Assembly: GCF_003355005.1 (NCBI RefSeq)
Contig: NZ_CP029985.1
Coordinates: 2,409,001-2,473,000 of the forward strand
DNA: 64,000 bases
Direction: 5' to 3'
Origin: Sphingomonas sp. FARSPH
Lineage (GTDB): Bacteria; Pseudomonadota; Alphaproteobacteria; Sphingomonadales; Sphingomonadaceae
Shown: piece after piece, positions 51,782-60,700 of the stretch
Layout: each line of letters opens with the position of its first letter
Position numbering within the stretch: the stretch's first letter is position 1
Notes under the pieces: generated by a model
Databases searched by the model: none
Told to the model about the DNA's origin: nothing
The model's input: the letters and a program-made list of their open reading frames with translations, nothing else
Made by a program: the position numbers and the translations under genes

Positions 51782-52474
51782 TCACGCGCCCGAGTCGAGC
51801 GAATAGCCTGCCGAGCGCACGGTGCGGATCAGGTCCGGCCGGTTGCCGATGTTGATCGCCTTGCGCAGCCGGCGGATATGCACGTCGACGGTGCGGCTTT
51901 CGATGTCGCTGTCGTGACCCCATACCGCATCGAGCAGGCGCTCGCGGCTGAACACCCAGCCGGGATGTTCGAGGAAGTGCTTCAGCAGGCGGAATTCGGT
52001 GGGGCCGAGCGGCACGACCTCGCCGCCGCGGCGCACCTTGTGGCCGACGGTGTCCATCTCGATGTCGTCGTAGGTCAGCTGCTCGCCGGCCAGCGCAGGG
52101 CGCACGCGGCGCAGCACCGCGCTGACCCGGGCGACGAGTTCGCGGGGGGAGAACGGCTTGGTTACATAATCGTCGGCCCCGGTTTCCAGGCCGCGGATGC
52201 GATCCTCTTCCTCGCCGCGCGCGGTCAGCATGATGATGGGCACGTTCGCCGTCTCGGGCATGCGGCGCAGGCGGCGGCACACCTCGATCCCCGACAACCC
52301 TTCGACCATCCAGTCGAGCAGGACGATGTCGGGCGCCTTTTCCTTGGCGAGCAGCAGCGCCTCCTCGCCGTCGGGCGTGTGCGCGACCTCGAAATCCTCG
52401 CGGCGGAAGTGATAGATCAGCAATTCGGCGAGGGCGGCGTCGTCCTCCACCAGCAACATGCGTGCGCGGGCCAT
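51782..52474 (-). CDS. phoB: phosphate response regulator PhoB
   Basis: 230 residues. Receiver domain with D11/D12 and phospho-acceptor D54 (VLLDWMVEG), KPFSPREL motif, then an OmpR-type winged helix (GPTEFRLLKHFLEHPGWVFSRE, DVHIRRLRKAI). Activates genes for phosphate uptake. Last gene of the pho run, one-base overlap with phoU. Confidence 0.96.
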   Translation of the reverse strand: MARARMLLVEDDAALAELLIYHFRREDFEVAHTPDGEEALLLAKEKAPDIVLLDWMVEGLSGIEVCRRLRRMPETANVPIIMLTARGEEEDRIRGLETGADDYVTKPFSPRELVARVSAVLRRVRPALAGEQLTYDDIEMDTVGHKVRRGGEVVPLGPTEFRLLKHFLEHPGWVFSRERLLDAVWGHDSDIESRTVDVHIRRLRKAINIGNRPDLIRTVRSAGYSLDSGA

Positions 52475-53190
52475 CAGCGTTGCTCCTCAGGGGATGGGGA
52501 ATGGGGGCCGCCACGATGATGGTCGGCCATCTGGGTTCCGGTCGCGGCGAAATAGACCATTTCCGCGACGTTGGTCGCATGGTCGCCGATCCGTTCCAGG
52601 TTCTTGGCGACGAACAGCAGGTGCGCGACCTGGCTGATCGTGCGCGGATTTTCGACCATATAGGTGACGAGCGTACGGAAGATGCTGTCGTAGAAATCGT
52701 CGAGCGCGGTGTCGCTTTCGACGACGCGGACCGCCATGTCGGGATCGCGCGCGGCGAAGGCGTCGAGCGCCTGGCGCACCATGCTGCTCGCCATCGCGGC
52801 CATGGATGGGAGGATGGAGATCGGCTCGATCCGGTGTGCGCCGCCTTCCGCACCCTCGATCATCGGCACGCGGCGCGCGATGTTCTTTGCATAATCGCCG
52901 ATCCGCTCGACGACGGACGCGATCTTCATCGCCGCCACCACCTCGCGCAGGTCGACCGCCATCGGCGCGCGCAGCGCGATGATGCGCACCGCCAGCCGCT
53001 CGACCTCGCGCTCGATCGCGTCGATCGCCTTGTCGTCGGCATCGACGCGGCGGGCGAGCGCGGTGTCGGGGCGTTGCAGCGCGAGGATCGCCTGCGTGAT
53101 CGCATCCTCCGCCAGCCCGCCCATCTGCGAGATCAGGCCGCGCAGCTGGCCGATGTCGGCGTCGAACGCCTTGACCGTATGGTCTACCAT
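52474..53190 (-). CDS. phoU: phosphate signalling protein PhoU
   Basis: 238 residues, two three-helix bundles with ERIGDYAKNIARRV and ERIGDHATNVAEMV, the metal-binding motifs. Links PstSCAB activity to PhoR inhibition. ATG 53190 overlaps the pstB stop. Confidence 0.96.
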   Translation of the reverse strand: MVDHTVKAFDADIGQLRGLISQMGGLAEDAITQAILALQRPDTALARRVDADDKAIDAIEREVERLAVRIIALRAPMAVDLREVVAAMKIASVVERIGDYAKNIARRVPMIEGAEGGAHRIEPISILPSMAAMASSMVRQALDAFAARDPDMAVRVVESDTALDDFYDSIFRTLVTYMVENPRTISQVAHLLFVAKNLERIGDHATNVAEMVYFAATGTQMADHHRGGPHSPSPEEQR

Positions 53191-53954
53191 TATCCGTACC
53201 TGCCGGTGATGTAATCGCGGGTCCGCTCTTCCCGCGGGTTGGTGAAGATGTCGCTGGTCGCCGCGAACTCGACGAGCTGGCCGAGGTGGAAGAACGCCGT
53301 CTGCTGCGACACGCGCGCTGCTTGCTGCATGTTGTGCGTGACGATGACGATCGCGTAGCGGCCCTTGAGCTCGTGGATCAGTTCCTCGATCTTCGCGGTC
53401 GCGATCGGATCGAGCGCGCTGCACGGTTCGTCCATCAGGATGACTTCCGGGTCGACCGCGATCGCGCGCGCGATGCACAGGCGCTGCTGCTGGCCGCCCG
53501 ACAAGGCCGTGCCGCTGTCCGTCAGCCGATCCTTCACCTCGTCCCACAGGCCCGCGCGGCGCAGCGAGCGTTCGACCATTTCGTCGAGGTCGGCGCGCGC
53601 CGCCGCAAGGCCGTGGATGCGCGGGCCGTAGGCGACGTTTTCGTAGATCGACTTGGGGAAGGGGTTGGGCTTCTGGAATACCATGCCGACACGCGCGCGC
53701 AGTTGCACGACGTCCATGTCGGCGGCGTAGATATCCTCGCCGTCGAGCAGGATCTGCCCCTCTACCCGCGCGCTGGCAACGGTGTCGTTCATGCGGTTGA
53801 GCGTGCGCAGGAACGTCGACTTGCCGCAGCCCGACGGGCCGATGAACGCGACGACATTGTCCGGCGCGACGTCGATCGACACATGGTCGATCGCGCGATT
53901 GTCGCCATAGAAGACGCTGACGTCGCGCGCCTGGATCTTGGGAATTGCGGTCAC
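53190..53954 (-). CDS. pstB: phosphate ABC transporter ATP-binding protein
   Basis: 254 residues. Walker A GPSGCGKST, signature ALSGGQQQRLCIARAIA, Walker B VILMDEPCSALDP, H-loop THNMQQAARVS. The GTG start at 53954 overlaps the pstA stop (GTGA). Energises PstSCA phosphate import. Confidence 0.96.
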   Translation of the reverse strand: MTAIPKIQARDVSVFYGDNRAIDHVSIDVAPDNVVAFIGPSGCGKSTFLRTLNRMNDTVASARVEGQILLDGEDIYAADMDVVQLRARVGMVFQKPNPFPKSIYENVAYGPRIHGLAAARADLDEMVERSLRRAGLWDEVKDRLTDSGTALSGGQQQRLCIARAIAVDPEVILMDEPCSALDPIATAKIEELIHELKGRYAIVIVTHNMQQAARVSQQTAFFHLGQLVEFAATSDIFTNPREERTRDYITGRYG

Positions 53955-55252
53955 CAGCGGGTCTCGAAACGGTTGCGGAGGTAGATGGCGAGCCCGTTCA
54001 TCGCGAGCAGGAAGACGAGCAATACGATGATCGCCGCCGACGTCTTCTCGACGAAGCCGCGATCGACCTGATCCGACCACAGGAATATCTGCACGGGCAG
54101 AACGGTGGCCGGATCGGTGAGCCGCGACGGGGCTGCGGCGATGAAGGCGCGCATGCCGATCATCAGCAGCGGCGCGGTCTCGCCGAGCGCGCGCGCCATG
54201 CCGATGATCGTGCCGGTCAGGATGCCGGGCAGCGCAAGCGGCAGGACATGGTCGAACACCACCTGCACCGGCGATGCGCCGACCGCCAGCGCGGCATCGC
54301 GGATCGACGGCGGCACCGCCTTGATCGCGTTGCGCCCGGCGATGACGATGACCGGCATCGTCATCAGCGCGAGCGTCAGCCCGCCGACGATCGGCGCGGA
54401 CCGGGGCAGGTGCATCGTGTTGAGGAACACCGCGAGGCCGAGCAGCCCGAAGATGATCGAGGGCACCGCGGCGAGATTGTTGATCGACACTTCGATGAGG
54501 TCGGTCCAGCGATTCCGCGGCGCATATTCCTCGAGATAGAGCGCGGCGAACACGCCGATCGGGAAGGCGAGGCACAGGGTCACCAGCATGGTGAGCAGCG
54601 ATCCCTTGAGCGCGCCCCAGATGCCGACGCGCGTCGGGTCGGTCGAATCCGCCGCGGTGAGAAAGCCGATATTCCAGCCGACCGACAGCACGCCGCGCGC
54701 CTGTAATCGGGCGACGATCGCCTCCGCTTCCGGCGACCCGTCGCGGCGGTAGGCAATATCGATCGCGCCCGTCACCGGCACGTCGATCGTCACAGGGCGG
54801 GCGAGCAGGGTCGGATCGCGCTTCACCGCGTCGCGCACGACGATCCACGCGCCGTCGGATAGCCAGTCCGGCCCGTCGGTGCCGTAAGCGGCGGCGGCGG
54901 CATGATCGACCGCCGTCTCGAGCCCAGCCCCCGCCAGTGCGAGATCGGCGCCGCGTCCGCGCAATTGCCGCGGCGTCACCGCCAGATGATCGCGCGCCAG
55001 GTCGATGGGCAGCGCGATCAGCGTCTGGCGAAAGCCGCCGATCCCCTGCGTCAGCATCGAGGCGAGCAGCAGCGCGAGGAACCCCGCCGACAGCCACACC
55101 GCGGCGAGGCCGATCAGGCGGAACCGGCGTTCGGCGGCGTAGCGGCGACGCGTGCGACGCTGCACCGCCGCCGTCTTCCAGTCGGTCGGCGCGCGGGGGA
55201 GCGGCTCGTGCCCTTGGGCCGGGACGCCGGCAATCAGCGGCGGCTTATTCAT
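53951..55252 (-). CDS. pstA: phosphate ABC transporter permease PstA
   Basis: 433 residues, longer than E. coli PstA by an N-terminal DUF3333-like periplasmic segment (about residues 65-185) between the first helix and the permease core. The core has the EAA-type loop (AVGASPVQVVFDHVLPLALPGI). ATG at 55252 overlaps the pstC stop region. Confidence 0.93.
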   Translation of the reverse strand: MNKPPLIAGVPAQGHEPLPRAPTDWKTAAVQRRTRRRYAAERRFRLIGLAAVWLSAGFLALLLASMLTQGIGGFRQTLIALPIDLARDHLAVTPRQLRGRGADLALAGAGLETAVDHAAAAAYGTDGPDWLSDGAWIVVRDAVKRDPTLLARPVTIDVPVTGAIDIAYRRDGSPEAEAIVARLQARGVLSVGWNIGFLTAADSTDPTRVGIWGALKGSLLTMLVTLCLAFPIGVFAALYLEEYAPRNRWTDLIEVSINNLAAVPSIIFGLLGLAVFLNTMHLPRSAPIVGGLTLALMTMPVIVIAGRNAIKAVPPSIRDAALAVGASPVQVVFDHVLPLALPGILTGTIIGMARALGETAPLLMIGMRAFIAAAPSRLTDPATVLPVQIFLWSDQVDRGFVEKTSAAIIVLLVFLLAMNGLAIYLRNRFETRW

Positions 55253-56621
55253 ACGATTCCCGGTATCGCTTGACGACGACGAGCGCGACGACGTTGAGCG
55301 CCAGCGTCACCGCGAACAGCGTCAGGCCGAGGGCGAAGGCGGCGAGCGTCTTTGCGCTGTCGAACTCCGCCTCGCCGGTCAGCAGGTCGACGATCTGCTT
55401 GGTCACCGTGGTGGTGCTGGCGAAGGGGTTGAGCGTCATCGTCGCGACGCCGGACGCGGCCATGACGACGATCATCGTCTCGCCGATCGCGCGGCTGACC
55501 GCGAGCAGCACGCCGCCGACGACGCCGGGCAGGGCGGCGGGCAGGATTACCTTGCGGATCGTCTCCGAACTTGTCGCGCCCATCGCCAGGCTGCCGTCGC
55601 GCATCGCGGCGGGAACGGCGGCGATCGAATCGTCCGCCATCGACGAGACGAACGGGATGATCATCACCCCCATCACCACGCCCGCCGCCAGCGCGCTTTC
55701 GGAACTGGCCCAGCTGACGCCGATCGCCTGCCCGAACTCGCGCACCGCGGGCGCGACAGTGAGCGCGGCGAAATAGCCGTAGACGACGGTCGGTACGCCC
55801 GCGAGCATCTCCAGCGTCGGCTTCATCCAGCGCCGCGTCGCGGGCCGCGCATATTGCGTCAGGTAGATCGCGCTCATCAGTCCGAACGGGATCGCCACCG
55901 CCATCGCGATCACCGTGCCGATGAAGAACGTGCCCCAGAACAGCGGCAGCGCGCCCAGGCTGGCGCCGGGATGGCGCGGGTCGATCACCTGCGGGCTCCA
56001 GTGCGTGCCGAACAGGAACTCGCCGATCGGCACGAGGCGGAAGAAGCGCGCGGATTCGTAGAGGAGCGAGGCGACGATCCCCACCGTCGTCAGGATCGCG
56101 ATCAGCGACGCGGTGAGGAGCAGCAGCATCACGCCGCGCTCCACCTGCGTCCGTGCGGCGAAATCGGGCCGCACCCGCGTGAAGGCGAGCGCGCCGCCGG
56201 CAAAGGCGAGCAGCAGCGCCAGCGCGGTCGCGATCCCGTCATAGCGGCTCTGCGCCGCGGCATAGGCGGGGGCGAGCCGTTCGGCGAGATCGTGGAACGC
56301 GCCGTAGCTGCGCCCCGCGCCAAGCTCCCGCGCCTCCGACAGGATCGACGCGCGTTCGAAACCGGGCGGTGGCAGCAGCGCGGCGGCAGGCGTGGTCAGC
56401 ACCGCATCGGTGACGAGCGCGGGTGCGGTCATCGACCAGATCGCGAGGAAGACGAGCGGCGGCACCAGCGTGCAGATCGCGACGAACCAGCCGTGATGCG
56501 CGGGCAGCGCGCTGAACCGCGCGACGCGCGGGCGGCGGAAGGTCGCGGCGCGCATCCGTGCCGCGAGCCAGCCGATCAGCGCGAGGCCGACGACGATGAA
56601 GAGCAGGCCGAGCGCGCTCAT
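55245..56621 (-). CDS. pstC: phosphate ABC transporter permease PstC
   Basis: 458 residues, long form. Two extra N-terminal helices (MSALGLLFIVVGLALIGWLA and a second near 45-65) precede the six-helix permease core, with the loop MGATSSETIRKVILPAALPG. Imports phosphate with PstA and PstB. ATG overlaps the pstS stop. Confidence 0.93.
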   Translation of the reverse strand: MSALGLLFIVVGLALIGWLAARMRAATFRRPRVARFSALPAHHGWFVAICTLVPPLVFLAIWSMTAPALVTDAVLTTPAAALLPPPGFERASILSEARELGAGRSYGAFHDLAERLAPAYAAAQSRYDGIATALALLLAFAGGALAFTRVRPDFAARTQVERGVMLLLLTASLIAILTTVGIVASLLYESARFFRLVPIGEFLFGTHWSPQVIDPRHPGASLGALPLFWGTFFIGTVIAMAVAIPFGLMSAIYLTQYARPATRRWMKPTLEMLAGVPTVVYGYFAALTVAPAVREFGQAIGVSWASSESALAAGVVMGVMIIPFVSSMADDSIAAVPAAMRDGSLAMGATSSETIRKVILPAALPGVVGGVLLAVSRAIGETMIVVMAASGVATMTLNPFASTTTVTKQIVDLLTGEAEFDSAKTLAAFALGLTLFAVTLALNVVALVVVKRYRESYE

Positions 56622-57661
56622 GCGCCGAGCTCTGACGGGTCGAGCAGCGTCTCGTGCGCGACGATCGCCGCGGCGCGTGCGCGCACCGCGGGCGATGCGG
56701 CGATCAGCCCGCGGCGGACCAGCGGCCCGTCCGGCCCCCAGTTGCGCGCATACAGATCGAGGAACGTCTTGAGCCCCGGCACCGCGCGCAGATGCGCCTT
56801 CTTGACGTACAGGTAGAGCGGCCGCGAGCCGGGATAATGGCCATCGGCGATCGTCGCATAGGTCGGCACGACGCCGTCGATCGCGACGCCGCGGACCATC
56901 GTCTTGTTCTCGTCGAGATAGCTGTAGCCGAACACGCCGATCGCGCCGGGATTGGCGGCGAGCTTCTGGACGATCAGATTGTCGTTCTCGCCCGCGTCGA
57001 TATAGGCGCCGTCCTCGCGCACGCGGTGGCACAGCGCCTTGAACGCCTCCGGGTTTTCGCTGGCCAGCGCCTTGGCATGCGGGTCCGCCTCTTCGCAGCC
57101 GCGCGCCAGGATCAGTTCGGTCAGCGCGTCGCGCGTGCCGCTGGTGCTCGGCGGGCCGTAGACCTCGATCGGGATCGCGGGCAGCACCGGATTGACGTCG
57201 CGCCACGTCCGCGCGGTGTTCGGCCGGCCGCCCGGCGACGCGGCGAGCGCGCGGTACAGGTCGGCGGTGGTCAGCGCCATGCCCGGTCCGCGCCGCGATT
57301 CGGCGAAGGCGATGCCGTCGATGCCGATCGGCACCTCGACGATCTCGGTCACGCCGTGGCGCGCGCATTCGGCATATTCGCCGCGCTTCAGCCGCCGCGA
57401 TGCGTCGGCGAGGTCGGGATGCGCGGCGCCCAGGCCCGCGCAGAACAGCTTCAGCCCGGCGCCCGTGCCGGTCGATTCGATCACCGGCGCGCGCGCGCGC
57501 GGATCATTGGCGACGAATTGTTCGGCGATGATCGTGGTGAACGGATAGACGGTCGACGACCCGACGACCCTGATCTGGTCGCGCGATCCGCCGCCGCCGC
57601 CCTTCGCCTGGTCCTGACAGCCCGCGAGGCACAGCCCGAGAGCGAGTATCGCGATTCGCAT
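56618..57661 (-). CDS. pstS: phosphate-binding lipoprotein PstS
   Basis: 347 residues. Lipobox LCLAGC (Cys15), so anchored rather than freely periplasmic. VVGSSTVYPFTTIIAEQF and the binding blocks IESTGTGAGLKLFC and VYGPPSTSGTRDAL follow the PstS family. 58 bases separate it from phoR, which is upstream on the same strand. Confidence 0.93.
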   Translation of the reverse strand: MRIAILALGLCLAGCQDQAKGGGGGSRDQIRVVGSSTVYPFTTIIAEQFVANDPRARAPVIESTGTGAGLKLFCAGLGAAHPDLADASRRLKRGEYAECARHGVTEIVEVPIGIDGIAFAESRRGPGMALTTADLYRALAASPGGRPNTARTWRDVNPVLPAIPIEVYGPPSTSGTRDALTELILARGCEEADPHAKALASENPEAFKALCHRVREDGAYIDAGENDNLIVQKLAANPGAIGVFGYSYLDENKTMVRGVAIDGVVPTYATIADGHYPGSRPLYLYVKKAHLRAVPGLKTFLDLYARNWGPDGPLVRRGLIAASPAVRARAAAIVAHETLLDPSELGA

Positions 57662-57719
57662 TCCAGCCCCGCCCGCAGGCGACTCGCTGCCGCCCCCGGC
57701 GCCCTGTGTGACGGTTGCG

Positions 57720-58970
57720 TTACCCTTTGATGACAGCGGCTTCGGCCGTGGCAGGGGCAGGCTTTGCCGGTTTCGGATCGGCGGGTGGGAAGGCGACGGA
57801 TACGGTGGTGCCGACGCCGACCTTGCTTGCAATGTCCAGCCGGCCGCGATGCCGCTCGACAATATGCTTGACGATCGCGAGGCCGAGGCCGGTGCCCCCG
57901 ATACTGCGGCTGCGCCCGGCATCGACCCGGTAGAATCGCTCGGTCAGGCGTGGGATATGCTGCGGCGGGATGCCTTCGCCCTCGTCCGCGACGGTGAAGC
58001 GCACCATGCCCGATCCGTCGACCCCCACCGTCGCCGACACGGGCGATCCGGGCCGCCCGTATTTCATCGCGTTGCCGATCAGATTGTGGACCAGCTGCGA
58101 CAATTGCACCTCGTCGCCGATCACGGCGGGCAGATCGTCCTCGAACCCGATCGACACGTCGACGACGCGCTCGCCGCCGCCCGCGGCCAGCTCCGCATAG
58201 ACGTCCTCCAACAACTCGCCCATGTCGATCCGCTCGTCGGGAAGGCGATATTTCTCGCCCTCGATCCGCGACAGCGAGATCAGGTCCTCGATCAGCCGCT
58301 GCATCCGCTGCGCCTCGTCGAACATCACCTTCAGGAACCGCGCGCGCAGGCCCGGGTCCTCGCCCGCTTCGTCGCTGAGGGTTTCAACGAACCCCAGGAT
58401 CGACGCGAGCGGGGTTCGCAGTTCGTGGCTGGCGTTGGCGACGAAATCGACGCGCATCTTTTCGGCGGCATAGCGGCCGCTCTGGTCGACCAGATGGACG
58501 ATCCGCGCGCCGTCGCTGGTTTCGCCGATTCGCATTTCCCAGCGTTGGTCGGGAGTGCCCAGCCCGACCAGCTCGATCGGGCGGCCGGGCAGCGGCGCAT
58601 CGCCTGCCAGGCGATCGGCCGCGGCGGGGTGGCGGATCGCGATGCGGATGTCCTCGTCGACGATATGGCGTCCCAGCAGCGACCGCGCCGCCTGGTTGGC
58701 GCACGACACGCGTTTGCCGCGGACCAGCAGCACGGGTTCGGCGATACCGTCCAGCACCTCGTCCAGCACGCGGTCGACGTCGGGCGCGACGGGGCCGCTG
58801 GCGGCCGGCGCTGCGCTGCGGATGCCCATCGCCGCCAGTCCCGCGGCGATACCGCCGACCAACGTCACGGCGGCGGCATCGATCGACGCGCCCACCGTAT
58901 AAACGGCGGCGGCGGCGACGAGGGCGATTACGAGCGCGCCGCTCAGGCGCTGGACGAATCGTGGCGGCAT
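57720..58970 (-). CDS. phoR: phosphate regulon sensor kinase PhoR
   Basis: 416 residues. Two N-terminal helices, a PAS-like region (about 75-165), then HisKA (FVANASHELRTPLASILGFVETL) and HATPase blocks (NLIGNAMKYG, DEGEGIPPQHIPR, GGTGLGLAIVKHIVERHRG). First gene of the minus-strand phoR-pstSCAB-phoU-phoB run. Confidence 0.95.
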   Translation of the reverse strand: MPPRFVQRLSGALVIALVAAAAVYTVGASIDAAAVTLVGGIAAGLAAMGIRSAAPAASGPVAPDVDRVLDEVLDGIAEPVLLVRGKRVSCANQAARSLLGRHIVDEDIRIAIRHPAAADRLAGDAPLPGRPIELVGLGTPDQRWEMRIGETSDGARIVHLVDQSGRYAAEKMRVDFVANASHELRTPLASILGFVETLSDEAGEDPGLRARFLKVMFDEAQRMQRLIEDLISLSRIEGEKYRLPDERIDMGELLEDVYAELAAGGGERVVDVSIGFEDDLPAVIGDEVQLSQLVHNLIGNAMKYGRPGSPVSATVGVDGSGMVRFTVADEGEGIPPQHIPRLTERFYRVDAGRSRSIGGTGLGLAIVKHIVERHRGRLDIASKVGVGTTVSVAFPPADPKPAKPAPATAEAAVIKG

Positions 58971-59136
58971 CAGGCTTCGCTACTCGATTTCCGGCGTGTC
59001 CGCACCGGGGCCGAATGTCGCGCGGGCTCGCGCAGGGGCCTATTCCGCGGGGTTCGGGCCGGGGGGCGTCCCGCAACGGCACGGGCGCGCCGCTTGCCAG
59101 TGGTTAGCGAATGTGAAAGGCAGTCGGGATAGGACG

Positions 59137-59574
59137 ATGGCGATGCGCGACGATATCCCCTCACGACCCGAAACGCCGCCGGCCGTGCCCGTGCCCGTGC
59201 CCGGGGAGGCGACGACGCGTCGCCGCGTACTGGCGCTGGGCGCCGTGACGGCCGGGGCGGTGGTGTCGATCCGTCCGGCGCTGGCGCAGACGACGGGGTC
59301 GGTGCTCAATTGCGAGATACCGGTGCCCGACATCACCCGTGCCGGCCGGTACATCGATGCCGACGGCAATGTCGTCGCGGCCGGGACGAAAGGCGCGTTC
59401 CCGCCGCCGGGCCGCCCGTTCAAGGGTGAGGACGTCAAGCGCGCGCTGAACGGCGGCATGCTGCCCGGCACGACGGCGGACAGCAATCGCGCTTATGTCG
59501 CCTATATCCGCCGGTTGCAGCGCGGGACGGGGGGCTTCACCTGCTTCGCCTCGCTGCAGATGCCGCGCGGCTGA
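59137..59574 (+). CDS. Tat-signal protein, first gene of the HPr-rel-A cassette
   Basis: 145 residues. Pro-rich N-terminus (PETPPAVPVPVPGE) then TTRRRVLALGAVTAGAVVS, a twin-arginine-like signal with the cleavage region near PALAQ. The mature part is about 95 residues with Cys59 and Cys136, YIDADGNVVAAGTKG in the middle and FTCFASLQMP near the end. No family I can name. It sits 5 bases before the PqqD-like gene. Possible substrate of the cassette, an inference. ATG 59143 is an alternative start. Confidence 0.72.
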   Translation: MAMRDDIPSRPETPPAVPVPVPGEATTRRRVLALGAVTAGAVVSIRPALAQTTGSVLNCEIPVPDITRAGRYIDADGNVVAAGTKGAFPPPGRPFKGEDVKRALNGGMLPGTTADSNRAYVAYIRRLQRGTGGFTCFASLQMPRG

Positions 59575-59579
59575 ATCGC

Positions 59580-59849
59580 TTGCGCTACCGCGCCGCGCCG
59601 CCGGCGGCGCTGCTCGTCGCGCCGCTCGATTCCTTCACCGCCGTCTATCATCGCGCATCGGGGATCACGCATCTGCTCGTCAGCCCCGCGCCGGAAATCC
59701 TCACCGCCCTGCAGGATGCTGCACTGACCGCCGCCGCGCTGCGCGACCGGCTCGGCGAGGCGTTCGACCTCGGCGAGGAGGACGCCGGCGCGCTCGATGC
59801 GCGGCTTGCCGAACTCGTCGCCGCCGGGCTGGTCGAGGCGCTGGCGTGA
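59580..59849 (+). CDS. PqqD-like protein of the HPr-rel-A type
   Basis: 89 residues from a TTG start (no ATG in the right place). The pattern SFTAVYHRASGITHLLVSPAPEIL is like PqqD_rel_X (TIGR04353-type) chaperone proteins, related to the peptide-binding RRE fold of RiPP systems. GTGA overlap with the kinase gene. PqqD folds typically present a peptide to a modifying enzyme. Family name is from memory; the peptide partner is unproven. Confidence 0.75.
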   Translation: MRYRAAPPAALLVAPLDSFTAVYHRASGITHLLVSPAPEILTALQDAALTAAALRDRLGEAFDLGEEDAGALDARLAELVAAGLVEALA

Positions 59850-60700
59850 AGCATACGCTGTGCTTGCGCGTCGGCCCGTTCGGCTTCCGTATCGGGTCGG
59901 ACTGGCGCGCCCCGATCGACACGCTCGCCGACCTCTATCGCGATTATCCGCGCGTCGACGTGCCCGACTACACTGTCCGGCTGGAGGCGACGCGGCCGTG
60001 GCGGCGGTGGATCCGCCCGTCGGTGCGCATCGGCGGGGATTACATGCTGCCCGACGCCGCGCCGCTGCCGCTCGAGCAGGCGCTGCTCGCGGCGGAGATG
60101 GGCATGAACCTGCAACTCGCGCTCGGCGCGCGGCGGTTCCTGCTGCTCCACGCCAGCGCGGTCGAACGCGATGGGCGCGCGCTGCTGATGACGGGCGAAT
60201 CGGGGGCGGGGAAATCGACGCTGGCGACGCTGCTCGCCGCCGACGGCTGGCGGTTCATGGGCGACGAATTCGCGCTGATCGAGCCGGCGACGGGCATCGC
60301 CTTCGCTTTGCCGCGCCTCGTCAGCCTCAAGAACGAAAGCGTCGACGCGGCGACGCGGGCGTGGCCGCAGGCGCGCTTCGGGCCGCTGCTGCAAGGTACG
60401 CCGAAGGGCAATATCCGCCATCTGGTCCCCGATGCGCGCGCGATCGCGGCGATGGACGCGCCCGCCGTGCCGGCACTGCTGCTATTCCCGCAATTCGGCG
60501 CGGCGGCGGCGATCCGCACCGTCCCGCCCGCGGAGGCGTTCGTCCGCCTGACGCAGGCATCGACCAATTACGTGACGCTGGGCGAGGCGGGTTTCACCGC
60601 GCTGACGACCCTCGTGCGCAAGCTGCCGGCGTTCGCGATCGACTATCCCGACGGGGCGACCGCGCTCGCGCAGGTGGAGGCGTTGTGGCCGACGCGATGA
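59846..60700 (+). CDS. HprK-related kinase A
   Basis: 284 residues. P-loop GESGAGKST at 117-125, then FMGDEFALI near 138-145, resembling the Walker B/acid region of HPr kinase; LLHASAVERDGRALLMTGESG is the typical lead-in. The N-terminal HPr-kinase domain and PTS partner are absent. GTG start overlapping the PqqD-like stop. Probably an ATP-dependent modifier of a protein or peptide; substrate unknown. Resembles the HprK_rel_A (TIGR04352-type) family. Confidence 0.82.
   Translation: MKHTLCLRVGPFGFRIGSDWRAPIDTLADLYRDYPRVDVPDYTVRLEATRPWRRWIRPSVRIGGDYMLPDAAPLPLEQALLAAEMGMNLQLALGARRFLLLHASAVERDGRALLMTGESGAGKSTLATLLAADGWRFMGDEFALIEPATGIAFALPRLVSLKNESVDAATRAWPQARFGPLLQGTPKGNIRHLVPDARAIAAMDAPAVPALLLFPQFGAAAAIRTVPPAEAFVRLTQASTNYVTLGEAGFTALTTLVRKLPAFAIDYPDGATALAQVEALWPTR

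Noticed and set aside
58971..59136. Possible Pho box between phoR and the HPr-rel-A cassette
   Set aside because: Only loose matches to the CTGTCAT-type direct repeat were found (around CTGCCTTTCAC); not enough to call a PhoB site.
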